Below are positions 1 to 5,739 of a DNA stretch of 6,110 nucleotides, piece after piece. Source of the stretch: CADEFF01 sp964569315. Its GTDB lineage: Bacteria; Pseudomonadota; Alphaproteobacteria; Dongiales; Dongiaceae. Made by a program: the position numbers and the translations under genes. Within the stretch, counting starts at the first letter, position 1. Each line of letters starts with the position of its first letter. The stretch covers positions 1 to 6,110 of the forward strand of contig CAZMUZ010000170.1 of assembly GCA_964569315.1 (NCBI GenBank), read 5' to 3'. Below the pieces are notes generated by a model. The model had not been told where the DNA came from and did not search any database. It saw nothing but the letters and a program-made list of their open reading frames with translations.

Positions 1-63
1 CCGCACTCGAAATGCGGCATACTCGCAAGGGTATCGGGAGTTCGAATCTCCCCCCGTCCGCCA
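1..63 (+). tRNA. tRNA-Ser(CGA), 5' part cut off by the window edge
   Basis: This is the 3' two-thirds of a serine tRNA that decodes UCG. The anticodon stem CCGCA/TGCGG (1-5 with 13-17) is perfect and closes the 7-base loop CTCGAAA, which puts anticodon CGA at 8-10. A long variable arm follows, typical of class II tRNAs: ATACTC (19-24) pairs with GGGTAT (29-34) around a GCAA loop. The T arm is GGGAG-TTCGAAT-CTCCC (36-52). The acceptor 3' strand is CCCGTCC (53-59), then discriminator G60 and an encoded CCA (61-63). The D arm and 5' acceptor strand lie before base 1. Long variable arm, anticodon and G73 discriminator all agree with serine. Confidence 0.96.
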
Positions 64-75
64 GATTCTTCCCAG

Positions 76-103
76 GTCAGTATCCGTAGAGCGGATGGCT
101 GAC
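76..103. terminator. Candidate stem-loop between tRNA-Ser and the cupin gene
   Basis: GTCAG (76-80) pairs with CTGAC (99-103) and ATCCG (82-86) pairs with CGGAT (92-96). The two stems are separated by a small internal bulge (T against GG), and the loop is TAGAG. It lies 13 bases after the tRNA CCA and 42 bases beyond the cupin stop codon on the other strand, so it could end either transcript. No U-run follows the stem on either strand, so it is not a canonical intrinsic terminator. It may be only a processing hairpin or chance. Confidence 0.3.
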
Positions 104-145
104 GGCGCACCGATGCCGGTTTCTCCGATGCCAAATCGAACAAGC

Positions 146-601
146 TCACGGTAAGGCGGGAGGCGGCGTCGGGGACGCCAGGACGAGCCCGTATCGGGCC
201 ATCACCGCCGCCATCCGCGCAGGGTCGGGGCCGCCCGGCGCCGCGGCGGCTTCGGCGATATCGCGAAAATACTGCGCGCCGATATCCGGTGTCAGAACGA
301 TGAGCGCCCGCGCCGGTCGCTCATGCGGATTGCTGAAGCCGTGAACGGAACCGCGCGGCGTGTACATGCGCTCGCCCGGCGCGAGATCGCGCATCTCGCC
401 GTCGACCACATAGCGCAGTCTGCCCTCGAGGACATAGACGAGCTCCTCGTTATCGCGATGGCTGTGCGGCGGCGGTACCCGGGCGCCCGGCGCCACCGTG
501 AGCTCGAACATGCCGACCCCGGCGCCCGTCACGGTCCCGTCCATCAGATACCGGATTTCGAGCTGACCGATTCTTATCGAAGGCTGTTCTTGCGGTTGCA
601 T
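146..601 (-). CDS. Single-domain cupin protein (151 aa)
   Basis: A small beta-barrel cupin of the cupin_2 type, probably a cytoplasmic metal-binding protein (no signal peptide). Both cupin motifs are complete. Motif 1 is G39-x6-H46-x-H48-x4-E53-x6-G60. Motif 2 is G76-x5-P82-x-G84-x2-H87-x3-N91. The four expected metal ligands H46, H48, E53 and H87 are therefore present. The C-terminal 40 residues (Ala/Pro-rich, ending in PTPPPALP) lie outside the barrel. I chose ATG at 601 because AAGGGAG (608-614) sits 6 bases upstream and the conserved fold begins soon after. The frame stays open up to an ATG at 763, but that extension is Arg/Ser-rich, has no cupin character and runs into the sulfotransferase fragment. 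Members range from dioxygenases and isomerases to sugar or hormone binders, so no substrate can be named. The 380-base gap to the upstream amidohydrolase suggests a separate transcription unit. Confidence 0.9.
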   Translation of the reverse strand: MQPQEQPSIRIGQLEIRYLMDGTVTGAGVGMFELTVAPGARVPPPHSHRDNEELVYVLEGRLRYVVDGEMRDLAPGERMYTPRGSVHGFSNPHERPARALIVLTPDIGAQYFRDIAEAAAAPGGPDPARMAAVMARYGLVLASPTPPPALP

Positions 602-607
602 CGCGTG

Positions 608-614
608 CTCCCTT
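608..614 (-). promoter_or_regulatory. Ribosome binding site that decides the cupin start
   Basis: On the - strand the bases read AAGGGAG, followed by 6 bases and the ATG at 601. The match to the anti-Shine-Dalgarno sequence and the spacing support the 151-residue start over longer in-frame alternatives. Confidence 0.7.
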
Positions 615-659
615 GAGAATGCCGTGCGGGCCTGGGCGAGCGCCGACCGTACGGGCAAA

Positions 660-688
660 ACGCTACCTAGCCTCTTACGAGAGGACAA
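660..688 (-). promoter_or_regulatory. Weak candidate sigma-70-like promoter for the cupin gene
   Basis: On the - strand TTGTCC (683-688, 4 of 6 to TTGACA) lies 17 bases from TAGCGT (660-665, 3 of 6 to TATAAT), about 60 bases before the cupin start codon. The spacer contains the inverted repeat CCTCT-CGTA-AGAGG (671-684 in window coordinates), a possible regulator site. The boxes are poor matches and could occur by chance. Confidence 0.2.
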
Positions 689-746
689 GCGGCGATAGGC
701 GGCGTGGAACCTCGACCCGGCGGCTGTCATGAGTTCCGACGGACAG

Positions 747-917
747 AGGCCAACTTTCAACAACGGGATTCCCGTCGAGGTCCCTTACGGTGATCGGTGC
801 CGGTCTCGGGCGGACCGGCACGCTGTCTCTCAAGCAAGCGCTCGAGCAGCTCGGGTTCGGTCCCTGCCATCACAGGGAAGAAGCGATGGCACATTCCGGG
901 CAGATTCCGACCTGACG
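747..917 (+). repeat. Direct repeat, copy A (sulfotransferase 5' fragment)
   Basis: These 171 bases match 5572-5739 in the same orientation. By hand alignment there are about 14 mismatches and 3 gapped bases, roughly 90% identity. The match starts at AGGCCAAC, some 30 bases before the coding part, and ends sharply at GACG (914-917), after which the two copies share nothing convincing. Identity is lowest in the first 45 bases and higher after that. The copies flank the complete importer/amidohydrolase operon. An 8-base inverted repeat GTGCCGGT/ACCGGCAC (797-804 with 814-821) lies inside both copies, but it coincides with the P-loop codons. Confidence 0.85.
778..915 (+). pseudogene. Broken N-terminal fragment of a sulfotransferase-like gene
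   Basis: Reading from 787, the frame gives LTVIGAGLGRTGTLSLKQAL and then EQLGFGPCHHREEAMAHSGQ, IPT and a TGA stop at 913-915. This is the recognisable N-terminus of a small bacterial sulfotransferase-like family (Sulfotransfer_4 type). GAGLGRTGT is the nucleotide 5'-phosphosulfate-binding loop and TLSLKxALExLGFGPCxH is the conserved helix after it. The codon aligned with the ATG of the second copy is AGG (778-780), so the natural start is lost. GTG at 790 is in frame but has no ribosome binding site. Only about 42 of the usual 200 or more residues remain: the 3'-phosphate-binding region and the whole C-terminal half are absent. It cannot encode an enzyme. This copy keeps the family-like TLSLKQALEQL that the second copy has lost through small deletions. 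Confidence 0.8.
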
Positions 918-981
918 CGCTGTTGCCCGCGATGCTGCCGCATTTCCTCAGCGTGAAAGTCCGCAGCCATAGCTCAACGCC

Positions 982-2358
982 TCACGCCACCTGAAGCCGC
1001 GTCGCGATCCGTCGGTGGCGGCCGAGCATTCCTTCCACATTCGGCAGTCGCAGCTCGCCATTCTCCACGAGTGGTCGTCCCGCCACCACCGTATGTCGCG
1101 CGGCGACCGGCCCGCATCGCAGCCACGCTTCGATCGGATCGGACAAGGCGCCGGCGAATGCCAGCCCATCCTGCGGCCAGGCCACGAGATCTCCGACGGC
1201 GCCGATCGCCAGAACGCCGAGCTCGCCTTCGCGGCCCAGACATGCGGCGCCGCCGCGCGTAGCCATCTCCAGCACGTCGCGAGCCTGCATGGCAGGCGCG
1301 CCATGCCGCAGCCGACCGAGCAGCAGCGCCGTGCGGGCTTCCACCCACATCGAGGCGGTGTCCGAGTCCGCGGACCCGTCGCAGGCCAGTCCGATATGCG
1401 CGCCGGCTTCGGCCAGCTCCTTGATCGGCGCCAGACCGGCGCCGCTCAACATGCACGCGCTCGGGCAATGCGCGATACCGGTGCCTCCTTTCCCGAGCCG
1501 GGTTATCTCGTCCGGGTCGGGCCGAATGCAGTGCGCGACCCAGACCCGATTGCCGGTCCAGCCCAGCGATTCGAAATACTCCACGGGCCGGCAACCATAT
1601 TTCTCGCGCGAGAACCGGTCGTCCGTCCGGTCGGCGGCCAGATGCGTGTGTAGACGCACATCGAGCCGCTCGGCCAATTCGGCCGTGCGGCGTATCAGGC
1701 CGGTGCCGGCGCACATGAGCGAATGCGGCGCCAGAGCGATGCGTGTCATCGCCCCGGGGCTCGGATCGTGATAGCGCCCGACCAGCCGCTCCGATTCGGC
1801 CAGAATCGCGTCTTCATCCTGCACGAGCGCATCCGGCGGAATACCGCCGTCCTTCTCGGACAGGTTCATCGACCCGTGGGTCGGGTGGAAACGCATGCCG
1901 ACGTCGAGCGCGGCGCGGATCTCCGCCGCAATCAGATCGCCGGCGCCATGAGGATGGATGTAAAGATGATCGGTCGTCGTCGTGCAGCCGCCCAGCGCCA
2001 GCTCCGCCAGGCCGATCCAGGCCGATACGTAGATCGCCTCTTCGTCGAGGCGACCCCAGATCGGATAGAGCGTTCGCAGCCATTCGAGAAACGGCGCGGC
2101 GGTGACCGGCCGGTAGGCGCGCGTGAGATTCTGCCAGATGTGGTGATGCGTGTTGATCAGCCCCGGCGTCACGAGGCAGTCCCGCGCATCGAGCCGGCGT
2201 CGCGCCGGCGGCGCCGATCCCGGTCCGCCGATACCGACAATGAACCCGTCGGTGATGGCCACCCAGCCGCCGGCGATCTCTCGCCGGCGGTCGTCGAGCG
2301 TGGCGATCAGCCTGGCGCCCTCGACAAGCAGGTCGACGGGCCTGTTGACCTCGTTCAT
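982..2358 (-). CDS. Amidohydrolase, 8-oxoguanine deaminase / TrzN-AtzB-like (458 aa)
   Basis: A metal-dependent TIM-barrel hydrolase of the amidohydrolase superfamily; close relatives deaminate 8-oxoguanine, guanine or triazines. Visible features in order: N-terminal beta-sandwich strands (1-60); PGLINTHHH (65-73) with metal ligands H71 and H73; a family-like stretch WLRTLYPIWGRL (93-104); GGCTTTTDH (123-131); HTHLAAD with ligand H239; WVAH with H276; HCPSACM (297-303); and CDGSADSD with catalytic D327. It closes with a C-terminal sandwich (about 375-458). Two departures stand out. The HxxE glutamate expected at position 242 is alanine (codon GCC, 1633-1635), and the usual HCPSSNMRL segment reads HCPSACMLS. 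The start ATG at 2358 overlaps the stop of the binding-protein gene by 4 bases (ATGA) with no strong ribosome site, which suggests translational coupling. The frame is open for 148 further codons upstream, but that is the shadow of the binding-protein gene. The substrate is probably the compound imported by the upstream transporter. Family is secure; substrate and activity are not. Confidence 0.93.
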   Translation of the reverse strand: MNEVNRPVDLLVEGARLIATLDDRRREIAGGWVAITDGFIVGIGGPGSAPPARRRLDARDCLVTPGLINTHHHIWQNLTRAYRPVTAAPFLEWLRTLYPIWGRLDEEAIYVSAWIGLAELALGGCTTTTDHLYIHPHGAGDLIAAEIRAALDVGMRFHPTHGSMNLSEKDGGIPPDALVQDEDAILAESERLVGRYHDPSPGAMTRIALAPHSLMCAGTGLIRRTAELAERLDVRLHTHLAADRTDDRFSREKYGCRPVEYFESLGWTGNRVWVAHCIRPDPDEITRLGKGGTGIAHCPSACMLSGAGLAPIKELAEAGAHIGLACDGSADSDTASMWVEARTALLLGRLRHGAPAMQARDVLEMATRGGAACLGREGELGVLAIGAVGDLVAWPQDGLAFAGALSDPIEAWLRCGPVAARHTVVAGRPLVENGELRLPNVEGMLGRHRRIATRLQVA

Positions 2359-3479
2359 AGGCCGATATCGGGATCGATGAACTCGTTGGTCTGGATCTCC
2401 TCGGCCTTGAGGCCTTCCCGTATCGGGTCGCCGCGCGTGGCGAAAACCGGCCTTAGCTGCTCGTCGATCACGCGCTGGGTCCGCGCCATGTCGAAGTCGC
2501 CCACCGTGCCATTCGTTCCGTTGGACATGATCTTCAGATCGAGCATCGTCTTCACGGCATAGGCATTGCCGCCAGGCGTCAGGGAAACCGGAACCTTGAT
2601 CGCCTCGCCGATCTTGATGAGCGTATCGTTGGTCGGCCCGGGGTTCCTCACATAGTCGACCATCGCCTGCTGAATCATCGGCACCAGCTTTTGCAGACAC
2701 TCGCGACGTTCCGTCAGCGCCTCGGGACGTACCGCCAGATTCTCGGGATAGATCTCGTAGCCGGCATCGTTGATGAGCAGGGATTTGACCGGCCGTTTCC
2801 ATCCCTCGATGTCGTTCTCGTAGCGATAGGGTTCGTTGCTCGCGTAGCCTTGAAAGACCAGCTTGCCATCCGAGGCAAGAAAGCGGGCGGGTGACCCATC
2901 GTAGCCGCCATCGATCTGATCCCGCCTGAGCAAGCCTTTCTCGAGCAGGAAATCCATGAACGGCAAGCCCTCGAAATACAAGACCGTCGCATCCGACTTG
3001 CCGATGTCGGCGATGGACTTGAAGTCGTAGGTCGCCGGGTCGAACACGAGGACCTGCGGGTTGATGTCCAGAGTCGCGAGGACGGATATCGTCGGCTGCT
3101 TCTCGAAATTCTGAACCGCCTGATCGGTCGGCATATAGCCGAGGAGTATCGATTCGTCCTGATACATCACGGCGGTAAAGGGAGCGAACCCGGTATAGGG
3201 ACCGCCAAGCCGCACTTCGACATCGACGCCGGAATCGCCGAGCGGGCCCGAATAGCGTCCTCGTTCCGCGTCGATCTTTCCGCCCGGTCCCACGAGCTGG
3301 TAGGCCGCGGCGCGCTCGGGCGTCGGGAACCAGTCGGTTTGAATAACGATCGGGTTCGGGCAGATGCCCTGAAGCGACTCGCCCGCGTCGGCAGTCATCG
3401 GGGCGGCAAGAAGGAGAACGGCGGCGAGCGTGCCGACAAGGGAAGGCGCTGACCGTTTCAGTATCTCTTCGCTATGCAT
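2355..3479 (-). CDS. ABC transporter periplasmic substrate-binding protein, NMT1/THI5-like (374 aa)
   Basis: The ligand-capturing part of a NitT/TauT-type importer. The N-terminus is a Sec signal peptide: a charged start with K8 and R9, a hydrophobic core (about 13-27), and a likely signal peptidase I cut after A30-D31-A32. There is no lipobox cysteine, so the mature protein should be free in the periplasm. The mature start (IVIQTDWFPTPERAAAYQLV, 44-63) has the TDW(F/Y)P-x4-(A/G)xYxL signature of NMT1/THI5-like binding proteins, whose known members bind thiamine pyrimidines, riboflavin, taurine or nitrate. Other landmarks are GGPYTGFAPF (92-101) and NEPYRYEN (215-222). The only two cysteines are C40 and C261, which could form a disulfide in the periplasm. 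ATG at 3479 has AAGGAG (3486-3491) 6 bases upstream. The gene follows the permease after 35 bases and overlaps the amidohydrolase start by 4. Length is somewhat above the usual 310-340 residues. The ligand is unknown; the neighbouring enzyme suggests an N-heterocycle. Confidence 0.92.
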   Translation of the reverse strand: MHSEEILKRSAPSLVGTLAAVLLLAAPMTADAGESLQGICPNPIVIQTDWFPTPERAAAYQLVGPGGKIDAERGRYSGPLGDSGVDVEVRLGGPYTGFAPFTAVMYQDESILLGYMPTDQAVQNFEKQPTISVLATLDINPQVLVFDPATYDFKSIADIGKSDATVLYFEGLPFMDFLLEKGLLRRDQIDGGYDGSPARFLASDGKLVFQGYASNEPYRYENDIEGWKRPVKSLLINDAGYEIYPENLAVRPEALTERRECLQKLVPMIQQAMVDYVRNPGPTNDTLIKIGEAIKVPVSLTPGGNAYAVKTMLDLKIMSNGTNGTVGDFDMARTQRVIDEQLRPVFATRGDPIREGLKAEEIQTNEFIDPDIGL

Positions 3480-3485
3480 GAGACG

Positions 3486-3491
3486 CTCCTT
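3486..3491 (-). promoter_or_regulatory. Strong ribosome binding site of the binding-protein gene
   Basis: On the - strand AAGGAG is followed by 6 bases and the ATG at 3479. Among the operon's intergenic junctions this is the only one with a spacer (35 bases) and a near-consensus site. That fits the usual need for more binding protein than membrane or ATPase subunits. Confidence 0.75.
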
Positions 3492-3514
3492 GGAAGACGA
3501 TGACGCCGGTTACA

Positions 3515-4396
3515 TCATGCGGGGCCGCGGGTGGGGTCGTACCAGGTGCGCACTGCTCGATGCCCGATGAATCCGAACGACCAGAACACGACGACACCCA
3601 GGATGGATGAGAACAAGATGGCCGTGAAGAGCTGCTCGGTCTCGAGCCGCTGCGCATAGAGGTCGATCAACCGTCCGATTCCGGGTGTTCCCTGCCGAAA
3701 GAAGAAATCGCCAACGATGGCGCCGATCACGGAAAGCCCGGCGGAGATTCGAAAGCCTGCGAACATGGCGGGCATCGTTGCGGGCAGTTGAAGCCGCCAA
3801 AGACGGCTGAACCTCCCCGCATTATGCAGCGCGAAGAGATCGTTCATGCCGGGGCTGACGGACTGAAGCCCGAAGAGGGTGTTGGTGATGATCGGGAACA
3901 GCGAAAACAGGACAACGACAATCACGCGACTCCAAAAGGTGAAGCCGAACCAGAAACCGATGAGCGGCACCAACGCGAGAATCGGGATGGTTTGCAGAAC
4001 TACGGCATAGGGATAAAGCGAGCGCTCGATCGAACGAGCCTGGCTCATCAGAACGGCAAGCGCGACGCCAAGAACCATCGCGATCGCCAACCCGACCATC
4101 GCAACCTGCGTCGTCGACCATAGCCCCTCGAGGACTTCCGACAGGTTCCGCCAGTTCAGCAGCCCGTTTCGCACCACATCCTGCGGCGGCGGGAGCAGGA
4201 AGCGCTGCCTCTCCTCGAGCAGGACGTAGGTGAGGAGAAGCCAGATGGCATTCAGTGCGATCAGCACCAGGAGCGGCGGTCCCCAAATGCGGCCCAGATT
4301 GTGCCATGGGTTTTCCGGCCGCTTGCCGTCGCCGCGATCGGGGCCGGCAGAGGTCGCAGCCGCCGATGAGGGCTGCTCTCGATCGCTTTTGGTCAT
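3515..4396 (-). CDS. ABC transporter inner-membrane permease, SsuC/TauC type (293 aa)
   Basis: The membrane channel subunit, expected to work as a homodimer because the operon has only one permease. A hydrophilic cytoplasmic N-terminus (1-38) is followed by six hydrophobic segments at about 41-60, 97-118, 128-150, 155-175, 211-232 and 255-278, the usual topology of the BPD_transp_1 family. The cytoplasmic coupling (EAA-like) loop is at about 186-206 and reads DLFALHNAGRFSRLWRLQLP. It keeps the invariant glycine (G194) and the LP pair (L204-P205), but the opening EAA is replaced by ALHNA. Further family features are the LPPPxxV segment at 68-74 and the IGAIVGDFF stretch (224-232). The ATG at 4396 overlaps the ATPase stop codon by 4 bases (ATGA), so the two are probably translationally coupled. 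Length is slightly above the usual 250-280, owing to the N-terminal tail. Confidence 0.94.
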   Translation of the reverse strand: MTKSDREQPSSAAATSAGPDRGDGKRPENPWHNLGRIWGPPLLVLIALNAIWLLLTYVLLEERQRFLLPPPQDVVRNGLLNWRNLSEVLEGLWSTTQVAMVGLAIAMVLGVALAVLMSQARSIERSLYPYAVVLQTIPILALVPLIGFWFGFTFWSRVIVVVLFSLFPIITNTLFGLQSVSPGMNDLFALHNAGRFSRLWRLQLPATMPAMFAGFRISAGLSVIGAIVGDFFFRQGTPGIGRLIDLYAQRLETEQLFTAILFSSILGVVVFWSFGFIGHRAVRTWYDPTRGPA

Positions 4397-5205
4397 TCCG
4401 CCGCCTTCTGGAGAATTTCCGAAACTGTGCCGGCGAGCGCGGCGAAGGCGGCCTCGAACCGCAGGCCGGGGGCCCGGGGGTACGGAAACGGGACCGGGAT
4501 GTCGGCAATGATGCGGCCCGGTCGAGCCGACATGACCAGGACACGGGACGACAAATAGACGGCCTCATAGACCGAATGAGTGACCAACAGGCCACCGAAC
4601 CGTTCGACGAGAAATACCCTGAGCAGCTCTTCGTTGAGCCGCTGCCGACTGATTTCATCGAGAGCGCCGAACGGCTCGTCGAACAGGAACGCGCGCGGCT
4701 TCATCGTCAAGGAGCGGGCAATCGATGCGCGCATGCGCATTCCGCCCGAGAGCGCATTCGGATAGTGGTTCTCGAATCCCTCGAGGCCGACCAGGGCAAT
4801 CGCTTCGCGACACAGTCTTTGGCGGTCGGCTTTTTGAACGCCATGAAGTTCCGCAAACAGCTCGACGTTACGCCGTACCGTCCGCCAGGGAAGCAGCGTG
4901 GCATCCTGGAAAACATAGCCGACGCTGGTGCGATCGAGCCAAACCTCGCCGGCGCTGGCCGCGCTTAGTCCGGAGGCAATTCGCAGAAGCGTCGATTTTC
5001 CGCAACCCGAGGGACCGACGATGGAGACGATCGTGCCGGCATGGGTTTCAAAAGACACGTCGGCGATTGCAACGGTGCCATCGGCAAATGTTTTGGATAC
5101 CGCTCGAAACGACAGGAGGGGAAGGTCACGGTTCCCGATCGGCGGAGGCTGTCGCAGCGCGTCGGCTCGGATCTGAGCGCTGGCAGCAATTCCTGCGTTC
5201 GTCAT
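4393..5205 (-). CDS. ABC transporter ATP-binding protein, SsuB/TauB type (270 aa)
   Basis: The ATPase that powers the importer, a peripheral cytoplasmic subunit and the first gene of the operon. All ABC motifs are intact: Walker A GPSGCGKST (64-72), Q-loop glutamine in VFQDATLLPWRTV (Q100), signature LSGGM (152-156), Walker B AFLFDEP (172-178) with D-loop ALD (181-183), and switch histidine in VTHSVYEAVYLS (H210). VFQDxxLLPW and the THSVYEAV(Y/F)LSxRVLVMSxRPGRI block are typical of the nitrate/sulfonate/taurine subfamily. I chose ATG at 5205 because GAGGG (5212-5216) lies 6 bases before it. The frame is open further up, with possible starts at GTG 5256, ATG 5247 and ATG 5244, but none has a clear ribosome site and the extra 17 residues are only basic and serine-rich. 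About the first 30 residues of the chosen protein precede the conserved domain. Confidence 0.94.
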   Translation of the reverse strand: MTNAGIAASAQIRADALRQPPPIGNRDLPLLSFRAVSKTFADGTVAIADVSFETHAGTIVSIVGPSGCGKSTLLRIASGLSAASAGEVWLDRTSVGYVFQDATLLPWRTVRRNVELFAELHGVQKADRQRLCREAIALVGLEGFENHYPNALSGGMRMRASIARSLTMKPRAFLFDEPFGALDEISRQRLNEELLRVFLVERFGGLLVTHSVYEAVYLSSRVLVMSARPGRIIADIPVPFPYPRAPGLRFEAAFAALAGTVSEILQKAAE

Positions 5206-5211
5206 ACGCAA

Positions 5212-5216
5212 CCCTC
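5212..5216 (-). promoter_or_regulatory. Ribosome binding site that decides the ATPase start
   Basis: On the - strand GAGGG is followed by TTGCGT and the ATG at 5205. The upstream in-frame starts at 5244, 5247 and 5256 lack a comparable site, so 5205 is preferred, though not proven. Confidence 0.55.
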
Positions 5217-5347
5217 GACCGGATCGCTTCTTAGAACTCGACATCATCTTTAGCACTCATGTCGATGAGGCCGCATCGGTAAATTAGTAAAGAAGATCCG
5301 GGGCACTACGAAAAGTGACGTTGCCTTTTATTCACGGGCTTGGTCTC

Positions 5348-5360
5348 TCCGGTGACCGGA
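5348..5360. promoter_or_regulatory. Perfect 13-base palindrome, candidate operator
   Basis: TCCGGT-G-ACCGGA is a perfect inverted repeat around one central base, about 145 bases upstream of the ATPase start and inside the only sizeable gap in front of the operon. A dimeric regulator could bind it, but there is no regulator gene in the window and only one such site is seen. Confidence 0.25.
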
Positions 5361-5571
5361 TGGCACAAATACAGATCGAAATGGACAGTCGCTGCGCGCA
5401 TCGCTGCCGAGCGTAGCTTTGAGTGAGAACGAGCGATATGGACCGGGCGCCTGACGACCTACTTTCGTATTTTTGAATGGCCAGTCAAACACTTAGATCT
5501 TTGGGGTCGGCGCGAATTTATGTTTTGCACGACGGGACGACATAGCTTGGGCGCGATGGAGCGACCCCTGC

Positions 5572-5739
5572 AGGCCAACCTTTAAGAACGGGACCCCGGT
5601 CGATGTCCATTACGGCGATCGGTGCCGGTCTCGGGCGGACCGGCACGTGTCTCTCAAGCAAGCTCGAGCAGCTCGGGTTCGGCCCCTGCCATCACAGGGA
5701 AGAAGCGATGGCGCATCGCGGGCAGATTCCGACCCGACG
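5572..5739 (+). repeat. Direct repeat, copy B (sulfotransferase 5' region)
   Basis: Partner of 747-917 in the same orientation, from AGGCCAAC to GACG. Relative to copy A it lacks one C after ACG (5644-5646) and two bases near 5658. Together these are a 3-base loss that changes the family-like TLSLKQALEQL to TCLSSKLEQL while keeping the overall frame. It retains the ATG (5603-5605) that copy A has lost. The similarity stops at the point where the pseudogene jumps from its N-terminal to its C-terminal portion. Confidence 0.85.

Larger units (their letters stand above)
602..981. other. Interval without an intact gene, 602-981
   Basis: From left to right it holds the cupin ribosome binding site, a weak promoter candidate, and the sulfotransferase-like 5' fragment (747-917). 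About 65 bases then run to the amidohydrolase stop codon. In that last part I see no good terminator for the operon: only an interrupted pairing on the - strand (GCTGC with GCAGC around a large loop) and no T-run. A frame reading DALLPAMLPHFL crosses 914-950 but does not resemble the sulfotransferase family clearly enough to call it its continuation. Confidence 0.6.
5206..5571. other. Intergenic region upstream of the operon, 5206-5571
   Basis: No gene is supported here. The operon promoter should lie in this stretch on the - strand, but I find no convincing -35/-10 pair. The best AT-rich spot is around 5280-5300 (- strand ...CTTTACTAATTTACC...). A second AT-rich patch is at about 5460-5530. 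A perfect palindrome is at 5348-5360. The longest in-frame stretch from an ATG in the middle of the region (5360) is only 18 codons and looks random. I looked for TPP, guanidine-I and purine riboswitch core sequences and recognised none. The patchy drop in GC, compared with the dense genes on either side, fits a regulatory region or old junction DNA. Confidence 0.5.

Noticed and set aside
323..616. Open frame on the + strand across the cupin gene.
   Set aside because: It is antisense to a gene with complete cupin motifs and has no recognisable domain of its own.
146..763. A 205-residue version of the cupin protein starting at 763.
   Set aside because: The added residues are not cupin-like and reach into the sulfotransferase fragment, and a good ribosome site sits just before the ATG at 601.
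797..821. Hairpin GTGCCGGT/ACCGGCAC as a regulatory or transposon-end structure.
   Set aside because: It coincides with the codons for GAGLGRTGT, so protein coding constraint explains it, and it appears in both repeat copies for that reason.
918..981. Intrinsic terminator after the amidohydrolase.
   Set aside because: The pairing GCTGC/GCAGC is short with a large, poorly paired interior and no T-run on the - strand.
1015..2562. Long open frames on the + strand across the amidohydrolase (for example 1015-1653 and 1723-2562).
   Set aside because: They are Arg/Pro/Ala-rich mirror frames typical of GC-rich DNA, opposite a gene with intact conserved motifs.
982..2802. A 606-residue open frame that would add 148 residues to the amidohydrolase N-terminus.
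   Set aside because: The extra part is the out-of-frame shadow of the binding-protein gene and has no family character. The conserved protein starts at the ATG at 2358, in an ATGA overlap.
5206..5571. Possible riboswitch (TPP, guanidine-I or purine class) upstream of the operon.
   Set aside because: None of the conserved core sequences of these classes was recognised on the - strand.
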